From positions 10,201,001-10,265,000 of the forward strand of contig NC_068976.1 of the NCBI RefSeq assembly GCF_016808095.1: a stretch of 64,000 bases of DNA, in the 5' to 3' direction. Position numbers and translations under genes: made by a program. Source of the DNA: Vigna angularis (taxonomy: Eukaryota > Streptophyta > Magnoliopsida > Fabales > Fabaceae). Position 1 is the first letter of the stretch, and each line of letters begins with the position of its first letter. Below are positions 23,405-35,159 of the stretch, in pieces. The notes under the pieces are model-generated. The model was not told the DNA's origin. It saw only the letters and a list, made by a program, of their open reading frames with translations, and ran no database searches.

Positions 23405-24330
23405 CGACGCCACGACGTTCCTGCCCGCACGCTCGACGTTCGGCCTCGACGTTCCTGCTCGCACGCTCGACGTTCGGCCTCGACGTTCCTGCTCCTACGC
23501 TCGACGTTCGGCCTCGACGTTCCTGCTCGCACGCTCGACGTTCGGCCTCAACGTTCCTGCTCCTACGCTCAACATTCGGCCTCGACGTTCCTGCTCCTAC
23601 GCTCGACGTTCGGCCTCGACGTTCCTGCTCGCACGCTCGACGTTCGGCCTCGACGTTCCTGCTCCTACGCTCGACGTTCGGCCTCGACGTTCCTGCTCGC
23701 ACGCTCGACGTTCGGCCTCGACGTTCCTGCTCCTACGCTCGACGTTCGGCCTCGACGTTCCTGCTCGCACGCTCTACAATCAGTGTGTGCGGGTGCCCAA
23801 CAGCCAACGTTCGGCCTCGACGTTCCTGCTCGCACGCTCGACGTTCGGCCTCGACGTTCTTGCTCGCATGCTCGACGTTCGGCCTCGACGTTCCTGCTCG
23901 CACGCTCGACAATCAGTGTGTGCGAGCGCCCAACAGCCAACGTTCGGCCTCGACGTTCCTGCTCGCACGCTCGACGTTCGGCCTCGACGTTCTTGCTCGC
24001 ACGCTCGACGTTCGGCCTCGACGTTCCTGCTCGCACGCTCGACAATCAGTGTGTGCGAGCGCCCAACAGCCAACGTTCGGCCTCGACGTTCCTGCTCGAA
24101 CGCTCGACGTTCTGCCTCGACGTTACTGCTCGCACGCTCGACAATCAGTGTGTGCGAGCGCCCAACAGCCAACGTTCGGACTCGACGTTCCCGTTCGCGC
24201 GCTCGACGTTCGTCCTCGACGTTCCTGCTCGAACGCTCGACAATCAGTGGTACGAGTATCCAAACAGCCAACGTTCGGCCTCGACGTTCAAGGAGTCGAA
24301 CGCTCGACAATACCTGTGGACGAGCGACCA
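23405..24330 (+). repeat. 34-bp tandem repeat array, open in several frames
   Basis: Unit CGACGTTCGGCCTCGACGTT then CCTGCTCGCACGCT, repeated about 25 times, some units separated by an insert ACAATCAGTGTGTGCGAGCG plus CCCAACAGCCAA. As 34 is not a multiple of 3 and the unit has no stop, each frame reads through all three phases and gives a 34-residue protein repeat. Frames of 461 and 395 codons here are an outcome of the array, not evidence for a gene. Confidence 0.9.
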
Positions 24331-24699
24331 AGCATTCAGCCGTTCGTCCTCGCCTTTGGGTTCGAACGCTCGACACTCAATGTGGACGAGCGTTCAAACA
24401 AAAGACCGTTCTCCTCGCCCTTGAATGCGAACGCTCGACACACCACGGCTACGGACACTCCACGACGCAAGTGACGTTTGTTCTATCGGCCTCAACGTTC
24501 AGCCACCTCAACCATTCGGCCACCAGTCTCAACAACGTTCGGCCATCTTTGGCCTCGACCGTTCGGCCACCAGGTTTGCAAACTTGACCAAACGGTCTCA
24601 CCTATATGCTTAATATTATTTCTTACAGTGCAGATAAGCATACCTTGTGCGTAAAAGCGAACACCTGAGAGTCGTTCATCCTGAAGCACTCCTAGACCC

Positions 24700-24952
24700 G
24701 GTAGATGTTCGCCCTAGAACACCTAGGTGCATTGAATAAAGGGATAGAGTCCCGCTGGTAGATGTTCGCCCTAGAACACCCAGGTGCATTGAATAAAGGG
24801 ATAGACTCCCGCTGGTAGATGTTCGCCCTAGAACACCCAGGTGCATTGAATAAAGGGATAGACTCCCGCTGGTAGATGTTCGCCCTAGAACACCCAGGTG
24901 CATTGAACAAAGGGACACACTCCCGCTGGTAGATGTTCGCCCTAGAACACCC
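24700..24952 (+). repeat. 57-bp tandem repeat, about 4.5 units
   Basis: Units begin GGTAGATGTTCGCCCTAGAA at 24700, 24757, 24814, 24871 and 24928 (partial), each containing GTGCATTGAATAAAGGGATA. Confidence 0.9.
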
Positions 24953-25682
24953 AGACCATCAAATCTAGGGGACCATCCCCTAGCCTAGCTTATGTTCACC
25001 CAAGAACATCAAATTTTCAAAAATTCTGTCGTTCAACATCGAAAGCGTTCGCCATTTGGTCTCGATGCTCGACAATCAAATGTCAATGAACGTTCGCAAA
25101 GTCGGTCGTTCGACCTCAACGCTCGTCAATTCATTTCAACGAGCGTCCAAACATCGCTCACATTCCATTTCAACGAGCGTTCAAAAAGTGCTCGCCAATC
25201 CATGTCAACTAGCGTCCATTCAGCACTCGACGATTCATTTCAACGAGCATTCAAGAACCGCTCGTCAATTCATGAGCGCCCAAACATCGCTCGACAGTTC
25301 ATATCAACGAGCATTCAAAAACGAGCGTTTAGACACCGATCGGCAATCGATGTTTACGAGCGCTCAAGAAGTTGGCCGTTCGGCCTCCAATTTGTTCAAC
25401 CTTTTGGTTTTAAGCACTCGACAACCCATGTGTACAAGCGTTCAAAACAGTCGGCCGTTCGACTTCCCTTTGCTTTCAACCACTCAGTCTCACATGTCAC
25501 TCGACCGCTCGACAACCTATGTGTCGAACGTTCAAACAGTCCTCATGATCAGCCTCTCGGCCTCTACTGCTCGGTCATCCTTGATTTAAACCATAAACAC
25601 GCTCCCCAGCACAGCTTCCCTCAAACCTATAAGTCCTATAGTTATCACGTCCATAAAACGGTTAACTCAGACTTGGGGGGCA

Positions 25683-26049
25683 TGTTATGTAGTAAGGTAT
25701 TCATTAAAATATCTTAAATATCTTAAACGGTTAAGATATTTATCAAAGCCACTCACCACATTTTTAGGTAAGGTGGTTATTTTTATTTTGCTTATAAATA
25801 CATGACAGGATCAAAGTCGAGGTACGTTCTCTTTATGCTCTAGAGATCCTGAATAATATTTCAGAGCAGTATCATAATCATTCTCTTGAGAGCTTCAGCT
25901 CCATAACTCACATCTGACTTGAGCATCGGAGTATCTTTGCAGGTACCTCCCCCTCCTTTGGCGAGTATGAAGGACAACAATTGAAGAAATGCAAGCATCC
26001 CAGACAGCCAGGAGCAACATAGACACACTAGAAAATGTACACCGAAACA
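25683..26049 (+). repeat. 3' LTR of the LARD-like element
   Basis: Same sequence and length as 22019-22385. Preceded by the polypurine tract and followed by TATTGGTTGC, where the arm homology resumes. Confidence 0.9.
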
Positions 26050-27035
26050 TATTGGTTGCATGTGAATGGTTGGATGAAGAGAAATTTGTGTTTCATGGTT
26101 TGTTGAGCAAAATCGAATTTTTTACTAGTTAGAGCTTGGTGGTACTTTTTAATTTTATGTTTAAAGTTTTTTTTAATGGATTTTAACTTGTGTGAAACTA
26201 TTGTTGGAATAGAGAGAATATCAAGACAAGTTAATTAAAATTTGATTGCAACTTAAGGTGGAAAAGCTAGAGTGTGTGGATATGACTTGGTCACATTAAT
26301 GTGTGTCTATAAAATTTGAGAATTATCTTGAATCTATTCTTTATTAGACTCAGATAGCAAAAAAAGATATGAGATGATAAGAGTTAATGAAGATTTTATA
26401 CCTTAACTTGTGATGGAAAAAATAATTGCGTCTAGTTTATAAGTTCTAGGAATTTACCGTAATATGGGTAAATTGTGTTTCTTCCCTTTACTAAATATGT
26501 AAAAACAATGGTAGTGTAAGATAGGTACAAAATTTCTAAGGTATAAATGAAACACGTTTGTTTATTTTTGTTAAAACCTTCAAATATCTATGTGATCGAT
26601 CAAGTGTAATGTGAATATAATACTTGCAAATATGACAAGTAATGTGTATAGGTCTTTCCATGAGATAAACAGACACTTGAATTTAATATGTGTGAATAAA
26701 ATGTTTCTTTGATTTGATGTTATAAATGAATAGAATTGTGTGAGCTCACAAATAAATTGAATATTATATTTGTATTTGGAAATTTTGAAACCAGCTTATT
26801 ATTCTGTATGGTTTTTGTTGGGACTTGATTGGGATAATAATGATTCTTTCACCAAAGACATTTTGTAGTATTTGAAGTGAAAGACTTTTGAGTATATGAA
26901 CATGTTATTATCGGAATCTTTGTGGCAAAATTTAAGTTAATTAAATAATTTTGATATGTATGTCAGAAGGTTAAAACACAAAAAAAATCTACCGATAAAA
27001 ATATTTTTGGTGTTCAAGTCATCAAAGAGAGTTTG
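26050..27035. other. Non-coding arm sequence, inverse match to about 55930-56850
   Basis: AT-rich, no gene seen. Shared with the right arm at visibly lower identity than the MOT1/copia part, with small indels and many substitutions. Confidence 0.7.
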
Positions 27036-29511
27036 TGTAAGGCCCGTGATTTTGAATGGTGGGAGACATGGTGTGACATGGTGGTCACCCACCATTCCTT
27101 ATTTTTCGGGTGGTTTGTTGGGGTGTATTATTGAAGGGCAGAGGAGAAAAGGGGGAGGCGGCTGGATTTCAAAGGAGGTGTTTAGTTTGGTTTTGTTTGG
27201 GCAGTGAGAGGGAGAGAGAGAGGAGTGAGAAAGAGAGACGAGAAAGTGAGAAAGAGAACCGTGAGAGGGAGAGGGAGAGCAGCAGGAGGAAGGGAGCCTT
27301 TCCTTCCTTCCATTTTCCAGCCGTCCGAGATCACCGTGGAAGCTGCACAAAATTCAGAAGGGCTGAGAGGAGGAGCTGGATGTACATCTGAGTAGAGGGG
27401 AGTACTTGCTGGGAGAATAAGTGAAGAAGTTTTGAAGTTGGAAGAAGATCAACAATTCTGGAAGTGATTCAAGGAGGTCTTCAAGAGGTAAGGGGAGCTA
27501 GATATATTTCTTTGATTGTTGAATTTTACGGACTTTGAAGTAAATTTAGAACTGCATGAAAAATCTGGGTTTAGACGTTTTCTGGAAAATATTCTGCGAA
27601 AGGACACGCCGTACTTCGAAATGCGGTTACTATTTTGGGACGCACTTCGAAGTGCGTTTATTGTTTTGGGGACCGCACTTCGAAGTGCGTTTATTGATGA
27701 CCGCACTTTGAAGTGCGGTTGTGTGTGTGCAGATGAGCGTTCGCCCGAAAATGGCGACGTTCGTCAAAGTTTTTAGCGAGCGTTCGCGCATGCTTATCGC
27801 GTTCGTCCAAGAATTTGAGCGTTCGTCCAATTTTGACTCAAAATTGGCCGTTCGTCCGAAATTTCGAGCGTTCGTCCAGTTTGAATCAAATTGGACGTTC
27901 GTCCATGTTTTGATGGATGTTCGGTTATGAACGAACGTCAGCGTATGTTCGTCGGTTATTGGACGCTCGTTCAAATTGTGTTAAAACAGTAAATTGTGAG
28001 CGTTCGTCCTTGGCGTTGTGAGCGTTCGTCCAACCGTTCGAGTGGAGCGTTCGCCCAGCGATGTGTAGCGTTCGTCCCAGCGTTCGGCAGTGAGCGTTCG
28101 TCCAAGCGTTCGGCAGTGAGCATTCGTCCTGACTTCGGGCGTTCGTCCAAAAGTGTGCTAAGAGCGTTCGTCCTGCCTTCGAGGCGTTCGTCCTGTGAAA
28201 TGGACGTTCGTCCAAGCTGTCTGGGGAGCGTCCGTCCGTTCAAAAATGGACGTTCGTCCAAGATGTTTGGGGTAGTGTTCGTCCGTTCAGAAAATTGATG
28301 TTCGTCCAAGTTGGTTGAGGAGCGTTCGTCCGTTCAGAAAATGACATTGTCCAAAGCTGGTGTTCGAAAATGACGTTCGGTCAGGTTCGTGACATCCGTC
28401 CGAAATGGTGCTCGGCCTGCTGCTTGGATAGTACGGTCGTCGGATAGCGTTCGTTCCAGTTCGGAGGACCGTTTTTTGTTCAAATAGTGTTCGGTATATG
28501 TTGTATTTTCGTAATATATATTTTTCTCTTGAACTGGATTCTGTGTATAAATGTGTAGAATATATGTGGTGATGTGATTTATGAGAAAATATGAGAATGT
28601 ATGAAATACGATAGATTATTGTGATCATCTGATGTAAATGTTGAAAATTGAGAATTGTATGGAATATATGTGGTGATATGAGCTATGAGAAAATATAAGA
28701 ATACATGAAATATGATGAATTACTGTGATTATATGATGGGAATGATGAATGTGAGTATGATTCGGAAATCTCAGGGAGAGATGGATGAAAGTGGTTATGT
28801 GAAATATTGTAGTAGTGTCTGTATAATTGTAGGGGCTTCGAAATGGTATGTCTATCCCTACACTCAAAGCATTGTTCATACTCAAGTAAAGGAGAATAAT
28901 GTCAATGGTGAGAGTAGAGGGAGATCCTCGTCTATAGTCTTTGAATTTAGACATAGGCAGCTTGGGGTATTATATTGCTAGCGTTGGAGAAAGACCAGCA
29001 GAGCTAGCAAGTGTAGAGACGACCAATAGTTCGACAATTATACATAAATCCGGATGAGTCGTGTAAATGTGTATATTGTGGTTTAATAAGCATGCCTAAA
29101 TATTTCTGTATTTAAATCTATGTATGATGACATGAATTAACTGTACTAGGATATAACATGCTTTTTGTATCTAGCTCACCCTTGCATTTTGTTTGTGTGT
29201 GTGCCAATTTGGATTATGTTATTCGGCGATGATCATCCACTTGGATGGGAGCAGACGTCGTCGGAGAGTTTCCCTTGGAGCAGGAGCTGGAGGTTGCTGA
29301 TGTTGCAGAGTAGTCTTCTTAGAAGCTTTCTGATTGATCACTTGTAGCGATCAATCCTTTCTAGTTGTCCAGGTTTAAAAATTTTTACTCATGTTATTTG
29401 GATGACTGTAATTTGTAATTAAATTACACGTCATATTCTGACTGTTCTCTATATTGGAATGTTGACGTCTTTATTATATAATATTGGTTATTATATAATT
29501 GGGATGTTACA
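27036..29511 (+). mobile_element. Solo LTR of a Tekay-related gypsy family, 2476 bp
   Basis: Ends TGTAAGGCCCG and GGGATGTTACA, flanked by GTTTG at 27031-27035 and 29512-29516. The right arm has the uninterrupted site (GAGTTTGAATC in complement). No primer site or coding sequence is present, so it is a single LTR left by LTR-LTR recombination. The 5' half contains a purine run (27205-27290), a palindrome cluster and about 20 GAGCGTTCGTCC-type words (27733-28450). The segment near 29165-29260 parallels the Tekay-like LTR. Confidence 0.82.
27608..27717 (+). repeat. Cluster of 16-bp palindromes CGCACTTCGAAGTGCG
   Basis: Perfect copies at 27641-27656 and 27674-27689, a one-base variant at 27702-27717 and a weaker one near 27610-27625, at spacings of about 28-33 bp, joined by TTTATTG-type linkers. 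Confidence 0.85.
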
Positions 29512-29603
29512 GTTTGAATCTTTTTGAATTAGACAGAATGAGCATGAATGATTATGTATTTTCTGTAAAATATAATGTGTATTTATAAAACTATCGGTAT
29601 GAC

Positions 29604-32373
29604 TGTAACATCCCAATATCTCACACTGAATAATTCATAATTGATATACATATTTTAAACTCAGATTTCAACTATAAACTTCTAAATTCTTCTAATTTAT
29701 TCTTCGATCTCTTTCTTCATCCGCACTAGATCAAACGACATTCCTTCATCTGCTCCCGTATAACATCACGCATTATACGATCATCGCACATACCCAAACA
29801 CAAACAAGTAGGGTGAGCTAACATGCAACCAATCATTTATGAAACATGCATACAAACCTCATATAATAATTATGTCAAACATACTCATATCATCATACAA
29901 CAATCACATCATACGTATTCATCCATTACTTTGATACACATGGTAAAATGACATCACAAGACTTGTTACTTTATAACCCAACTCGTCCGGACTAGAATGA
30001 TTACCGAGCTATGACGGGTCTTGCACTCGTGGTGGCTTTACGAAACTTGGGCACTACCGCCCTAGCACTACCGCCTGGTGAAACTTTTATGAAACTTGGG
30101 CACTACCGCCCGATGGAACTTTATGAAACTTGGGCACTACCGCCCGATGGAACTTTTATGAAACTTGGGCACTACCGCCCGATGGAACTTTAGGCACTAC
30201 CGCCTGGTGGAACTTTATGAAACTTGGGCACTACCGCCCGGTGGAACTTTAGGCACTACCGCCTGGCCACAGTCACGAGGTTAATCCGTTATCACTCACC
30301 TTGGATCATATGGAAGCATCCAAGACTAGGACCTCCTGCTACTCCTCACCACATGGTTCAATCCTCTCTACATGAGAAGAAAGACCATTAGAGTTTCGGG
30401 ATGACCCCCAAAACTGAGCTACCATGCAATCATTCTATACACCCCCAAATCACCACCATGTATCCTCTCCTTGAGGATCATGGAATTATGTTCATGAATC
30501 ATACTATTACCTTGAAACTTAACCCAAGACATAAATAACCAGATACTGTCATATTATCACACTGAATCCAACATATCTCATGCATTCACATACTTCCCAT
30601 ATAAATCACATTATTATAGTTCACAACCATGTTCAGATGCATAATTCAAATGTAATAAAATCCAATCAATTTAGAAATCATACAAACTGAATATATCACA
30701 AAATAAATTAACAGTACATAATCTGTTCAATAGGATTTAAGTTAAAAACTTGTCGAGTAGACTTCCAGGAAAGAGAGGTGCGTCACAATGGACAACTTAA
30801 GTACCAAGTCTTTCCTTAGCCAAATTGTTTCTCAACTAGTTTTTAACAAATTTCTTATTTACAGATTTAAAATAACAACATATAATACTAACACCGAAAT
30901 TTAATATAGATATAAAAAAATAGAAATTAAGCAATATTGAGATCCCTGAGAAGATACGAAATTAATATCTCTAAATATATAACTCCGATTTCAAATCTGA
31001 ATGGTCACAATAATTCCCTATTTATTATAAACTACATATTAAAATTTCAGGTTGATCCAACGGTTAACAAGATAGATATTGAGGTTTTACCGAGGTAACT
31101 TAGGTGCAGAATTTTAAGTGGATTTTGGTTATACTCAAAATGTGGAATGAATTCCTCTAAGAACAAACATCTAATTCCAAATCTGAACGGTCAAGATCAC
31201 TTAATATGTCTTATGAACTACATACTAAAGTTTGGGCTCAATCTAACGGTAGATGAAATATATATGAAATTTGTACCATGATAGCTTAAGAACAGCAATA
31301 CAGTGTTCATCCGATTGTTTCACACTTTCGAAATTTCTTTCTCTAAACATAGACCTTCAATTACAAATCCGATCGGTCAAATTGTATTAATATGTCATAC
31401 GAATCATATATCAAATTTTTTAGGTTGATCTAACGGTTAAATAGGTCAAAATTTATATTTTGACCAAGACAACTTAGTAACAGAACTACAGGGTAACTAA
31501 TTTACTCAAAATTGCAGTATTTATTTCACCCAGTACAGACTTCTATTTTCAAATCCGAACGGTCAAAGTTTAGTAATAGGTCTTAGGATTCACATACTAA
31601 AATTTTAGCTAAATCCAACGGTGAAAACAATTAATAGAAAATTTTCACCACAGTAATTCGAAAATAAGAAATTATAATCATGAAAACCAAATTTATATAA
31701 GTGAATAGATAACTACCATTACCAAAAGTTTAACATACTCATAACTCATATTCATTATCATAACATGGATAAAAAAATCATATACAAGAAGGATTAGCTC
31801 CCCTACCTCTATTCCAGACTTAATCTCCTGCTCCGAATTTGTTTTCCCGAAAACTCTTCAAAACCTCTACTCTTCTTGCAACTAAAAATTTCTCCCTAAC
31901 TATTTCTTCTCTATTTCTCAAACTCTCACTTGATTCCTCTCTCTTGGTGCATAATACTCTTCCCTCCAATGGCTATTTATAGTAAAAAAAATTTACTATT
32001 CTTTAATATTTTAATATTATTTATTATTTTAATTTTATTTAAAAATAATATTTCAATCATTTTCTCACCAAATCTGATCCTAATTTCTACCTACTACTTT
32101 CTTCCATGCTAAGGAATCCAAATGCTGAAAATTTATTTTTACTATTCACTTTTTACTATTTACTATTTACTTTTTACTATTTAATTTAAAAAAAAATTTA
32201 CTAAATAAGTTACCAAAAATTTGAACCTCTCCTTCTAAAATTACTATAATTTTATATCCAAAATTTACATTTTTCTATCCATTAAAATTATTATTACTAA
32301 TAAAATACTAAAATTTACTACTATAAATATATATATATATATATATATATAGATTTTTTTTATGGGTCTTACA
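29604..32373 (-). mobile_element. Solo LTR of a related gypsy family, 2770 bp, opposite orientation
   Basis: Plus-strand ends TGTAACATCCC and GGGTCTTACA; on the minus strand this reads TGTAAGACCC...GGGATGTTACA, the same terminal pattern as the neighbouring solo LTR. Flanked by ATGAC at 29599-29603 and 32374-32378. The right arm has the single site (CCATATGACTCATG in complement, near 55780). No coding sequence. Confidence 0.82.
30045..30268 (+). repeat. 35-bp tandem repeat in the second solo LTR
   Basis: About six units of TATGAAACTTGGGCACTACC followed by GCCCGATGGAACTTT, with shortened units (GGCACTACCGCCTGGTGGAA) between. Confidence 0.85.
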
Positions 32374-32414
32374 ATGACTCATGTGATAAACATATAGTAT
32401 TAATAAAATAACAC

Positions 32415-32418
<4 letters not shown>

Positions 32419-32472
<54 letters not shown>
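32419..32472. repeat. (AT)n microsatellite
   Basis: About 27 AT units in the left arm. The corresponding right-arm sequence near 55725 has only a short ATATATA run. A second AT run lies at about 32326-32350 inside the solo LTR. Confidence 0.95.
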
Positions 32473-32475
<3 letters not shown>

Positions 32476-33008
32476 ATAATTAACAAAATAATCACAATGT
32501 AACATTTTACAATATACACCAGATACCTCCGAATATATAATATTAAAGAATATTACAATGTAACTAAATTTGATCATATATAAGATTAATTTATAAATAT
32601 TTATACTAACAAATATATCTCAAAATTGAATGAATTTAGTTGAAGTAGGTTATTTGGCATATTTATTAAATTTTTGTTAAATTCGATATAAAAAATAATA
32701 TTTTAAAGTTATTTATATGAATAAAATAATTTAAACTAATAAACGTACATATATTAGGATAATGTAATTAATTTGTGATCTCCAATAAAAATGAAAAGTA
32801 AAATGTTAAATAAGTTAATAAAAATAAAAATTTGAACTCCTTACTAACAAAGGAAAATGAATTGTATGAAGAAAAACCAGATTAGAAAAATACGATTTTT
32901 CATTCCGAGATTTATTTAGTAGTAGTAATAGAGTTACACAACAACCTAATACCTAAGAGACAATAAGGTATAATATTGTATATATTATGCTCCTTTTTTG
33001 TTGTGGTT
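32473..33008. other. 3' flank of left MOT1, non-coding
   Basis: AT-rich, matched in inverse orientation by 55188-55730 with scattered differences. It includes the likely 3' untranslated region of MOT1 on the minus strand. No other gene seen. Confidence 0.6.
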
Positions 33009-34391
33009 TTATGGTCCCATGTCAGGAAAAAGTTTATCACTAGTCCAATTCCTGAGCCTAAGAAGCACATAAACTATCATTCCACACAAAAAGCCAAGAG
33101 CTGCACTTGATCCCACAAGTGAAACTGCAGTGCAAATAAGCATCACAAAAGAATCTTGTTTGCTATTAATGTCCCTGCAGCAGGTGGCTAATTCAATTCC
33201 GGCAAACAGAAGCAACACTCCCAAGATCCCCACTGGAAACTGTCTTAAAATGTGTGCCAAAGAACTTCCTAACACCAATCCCAACACCAACTTTGCACCA
33301 CCAAGAATGGCCACACAACCACCACTCCTTCCACCAAATTTATACTGTCCTGCAAGTCCTCCGGCCCCATGGCAGCATGGCATTGCACCAAACCAACTGC
33401 CAACAAGATTCATCAACCCCACACTCACTGAAAGGGAAGTTGCAGAAAAGTCCTTTTCTGGGAACAAATCCTTTGACAACTTGCAAACACCTATCACAGA
33501 GTTCAAAATTGACAATGGAAGTTGAGGAATCGTACCCTTCACAAACCCTTTCTTCCATGCATGCTTAGACAACTTCACCACTTCCATAGAGGAAGGTCCA
33601 AACTTTATCTCGTGCACCATCTCAGGCCTCCTCACAAAGGCCAAAACAACCCCCAACACAAACACTATGAAAGCAGAAGGAAGTGAAAAAACAACACTCT
33701 TCGCTCTACTCACTCTACTTCTGTTTCTCCCATCTTCTTCAACCCTCTTTTCACACCCATCATCATCCTTATCACCATTCACTATAACAATAAAACACAG
33801 ACAAACTATTGCCAGAACCAACCCATCTAACCCTAACCAATTCCTGTCACCCAAAGCCTTCGACTTTGGCAGGTCTTGGGTTTTTCTCATGTACTTAACA
33901 GCTGTGAAAGCAAAGGACAAGCCCTGTGCCAGTTGAATTCCCCTCACGACGGATAGAGGAATCAGTGTGTACACAAGCTGCATCAACCTTGTCACACCCA
34001 GAACCACCAACACGCCTCCGGTTAAGATTCCGGCGGCCATGATCTCCGGCACGCCGAAGCTGGCATCTTTTAGGGCCTCTGCGGCGATGGACTTCATGGG
34101 CTGGACAGGCATGGGAACCCCATAAATTGCCCCGGTGAGGATGTTGTAGATACCTGTGAAGATCAATGTCGTGCCGAGGTTGAGGTTCTTGGAAAGTGTT
34201 AGAGATAGAATTATTGGTATGTAGGTGCCGAGGTCACCTATGGCGCCGTTGAGTTCGGCCCATTTTGAACGTAAAACCAAGTTGGTTTTGACCTTCTGCA
34301 CGATCACTTTGGCTGAGAAACCTGTGGTTTGATCGGTTTGGATTGTTTCGGGGTTTGAGATTGGAATTGAAGAAGGGTTTTGGTTTGCCAT
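33009..34391 (-). CDS. MOT1: Molybdate transporter 1 (MOT1/SULTR5 family), left copy
   Basis: 460-residue intronless membrane protein that imports or redistributes molybdate for molybdenum cofactor synthesis (nitrate reductase; nodule nitrogenase in legumes). Recognised from family blocks: W-A-E-L-N-G-A-I-G-D-L-G-T-Y-I-P-I (residues 44-60), G-V-P-M-P-V-Q-P-M-K-S-I-A-A-E-A (91-106) and G-A-M-P-C-C-H-G-A-G-G-L-A-G-Q-Y (335-350) followed by K-F-G-G-R-S-G. About ten hydrophobic segments; a charged loop lies at 206-232; there is no STAS domain, as in MOT1 and unlike ordinary sulfate transporters. The length matches the plant family (about 450-470). The ATG gives a 35-residue hydrophilic N-terminus. 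It differs from the right copy at residue 457 only (Asp here, Asn there), as far as I compared. Whether it acts at plasma membrane, tonoplast or mitochondria cannot be told from the sequence. Confidence 0.93.
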   Translation of the reverse strand: MANQNPSSIPISNPETIQTDQTTGFSAKVIVQKVKTNLVLRSKWAELNGAIGDLGTYIPIILSLTLSKNLNLGTTLIFTGIYNILTGAIYGVPMPVQPMKSIAAEALKDASFGVPEIMAAGILTGGVLVVLGVTRLMQLVYTLIPLSVVRGIQLAQGLSFAFTAVKYMRKTQDLPKSKALGDRNWLGLDGLVLAIVCLCFIVIVNGDKDDDGCEKRVEEDGRNRSRVSRAKSVVFSLPSAFIVFVLGVVLAFVRRPEMVHEIKFGPSSMEVVKLSKHAWKKGFVKGTIPQLPLSILNSVIGVCKLSKDLFPEKDFSATSLSVSVGLMNLVGSWFGAMPCCHGAGGLAGQYKFGGRSGGCVAILGGAKLVLGLVLGSSLAHILRQFPVGILGVLLLFAGIELATCCRDINSKQDSFVMLICTAVSLVGSSAALGFLCGMIVYVLLRLRNWTSDKLFPDMGP

Positions 34392-35154
34392 GAATGCGTT
34401 TCTGAATGAGACTCTCTTGGGTTTGTATTATTCTGTGTTGGCTAGTCACTCTTATAAGAATGTGTGCACCGAAATATCAATTCCTTGAGATGTGCAATTG
34501 TTGAAAAATTTATTAAAGTGGTCCAACTTTTTTATGTTTCGATAGAAATAGATAATTTTTTTTAAAAGAATTATATAACGAAATTCTTCTCTGATATATT
34601 ATTTTACTTTATTTCTTTTTTTTTTAATTATTAAGAAGTGAATTTAAATCTAATTTAATATATAGAAGTGAAACTCCTAACCTCCGATTCCCTTTCTCCA
34701 TTAATTCTTTTTTCCATTACCTCCTCGGAACAATTATTTCTTCCTCACGCCGCTCTCCCTTTCGCAACCAATTACCCTGACCCTAGGGTTTTTTGAAAAA
34801 GAAGAAGAAAGAGAAGCAAAAAGAGAAACTAACGAAAAAGGAGAAAGAAAGAAATGAGCTCCTGTAAAACTGACCCTGTCTAACTCTCACGGCCTATGGG
34901 CCCCTTAATCTGGCCCAAAACAAAAATATGATGCAAAATAAAATAAAAAACGCAGCAATAAAAGAAATAAAACCAAGTTTGTTCTTAGCCAAGTTGAACA
35001 CAGGTACACCAATCACAAACAAGCACACTACACATAACCAATAAGCCAAGCTCATTTCACTGACATTACAACTGCACCAAACAACAACATAACCAGAAAA
35101 ATTTCCCTAGGCACTATATCCTTAAGTTTAACTTTCCAAGCCAATTATAAGTTA
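34392..35154 (-). promoter_or_regulatory. Upstream region of left MOT1, bounded by copia element
   Basis: Identical, or nearly so, to 53042-53804 in inverse. TTATAAGAG about 65 bases upstream of the ATG is a possible TATA box. Further up is a CT/GA-rich stretch and AAACCCTAG (telo-box-like, near 34785), often found in 5' leaders of plant genes. Only about 0.77 kb separates the ATG from the copia LTR, so distal promoter elements may be displaced or supplied by the LTR. Confidence 0.45.
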
Positions 35155-35159
35155 ATACC

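Larger units (their letters stand above)
22019..26049 (+). mobile_element. Non-autonomous LTR retrotransposon (LARD-like), 4031 bp, non-coding
   Basis: Two 367-bp LTRs (22019-22385 and 25683-26049), a primer-binding site TGGCGCCCACCGTGG just inside the left LTR, and a polypurine tract ACTTGGGGGGCA just before the right LTR. There is no gag or pol; the interior is dominated by two tandem-repeat blocks. The right arm lacks the element (uninterrupted sequence near 56850). Flanks read TATTGGAT and TATTGGTT, so the target duplication is imperfect or was altered. Confidence 0.85.

Noticed and set aside
23039..24474. Long overlapping open frames (461, 395 and 266 codons, and minus-strand partners)
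   Set aside because: They are produced by the stop-free 34-bp tandem array inside a non-coding LTR element; no domain, and open on both strands.
33130..33936. Plus-strand frames of 131, 104 and 89 codons opposite MOT1
   Set aside because: Antisense shadows; identical mirror frames occur at the other MOT1 copy for the same reason.
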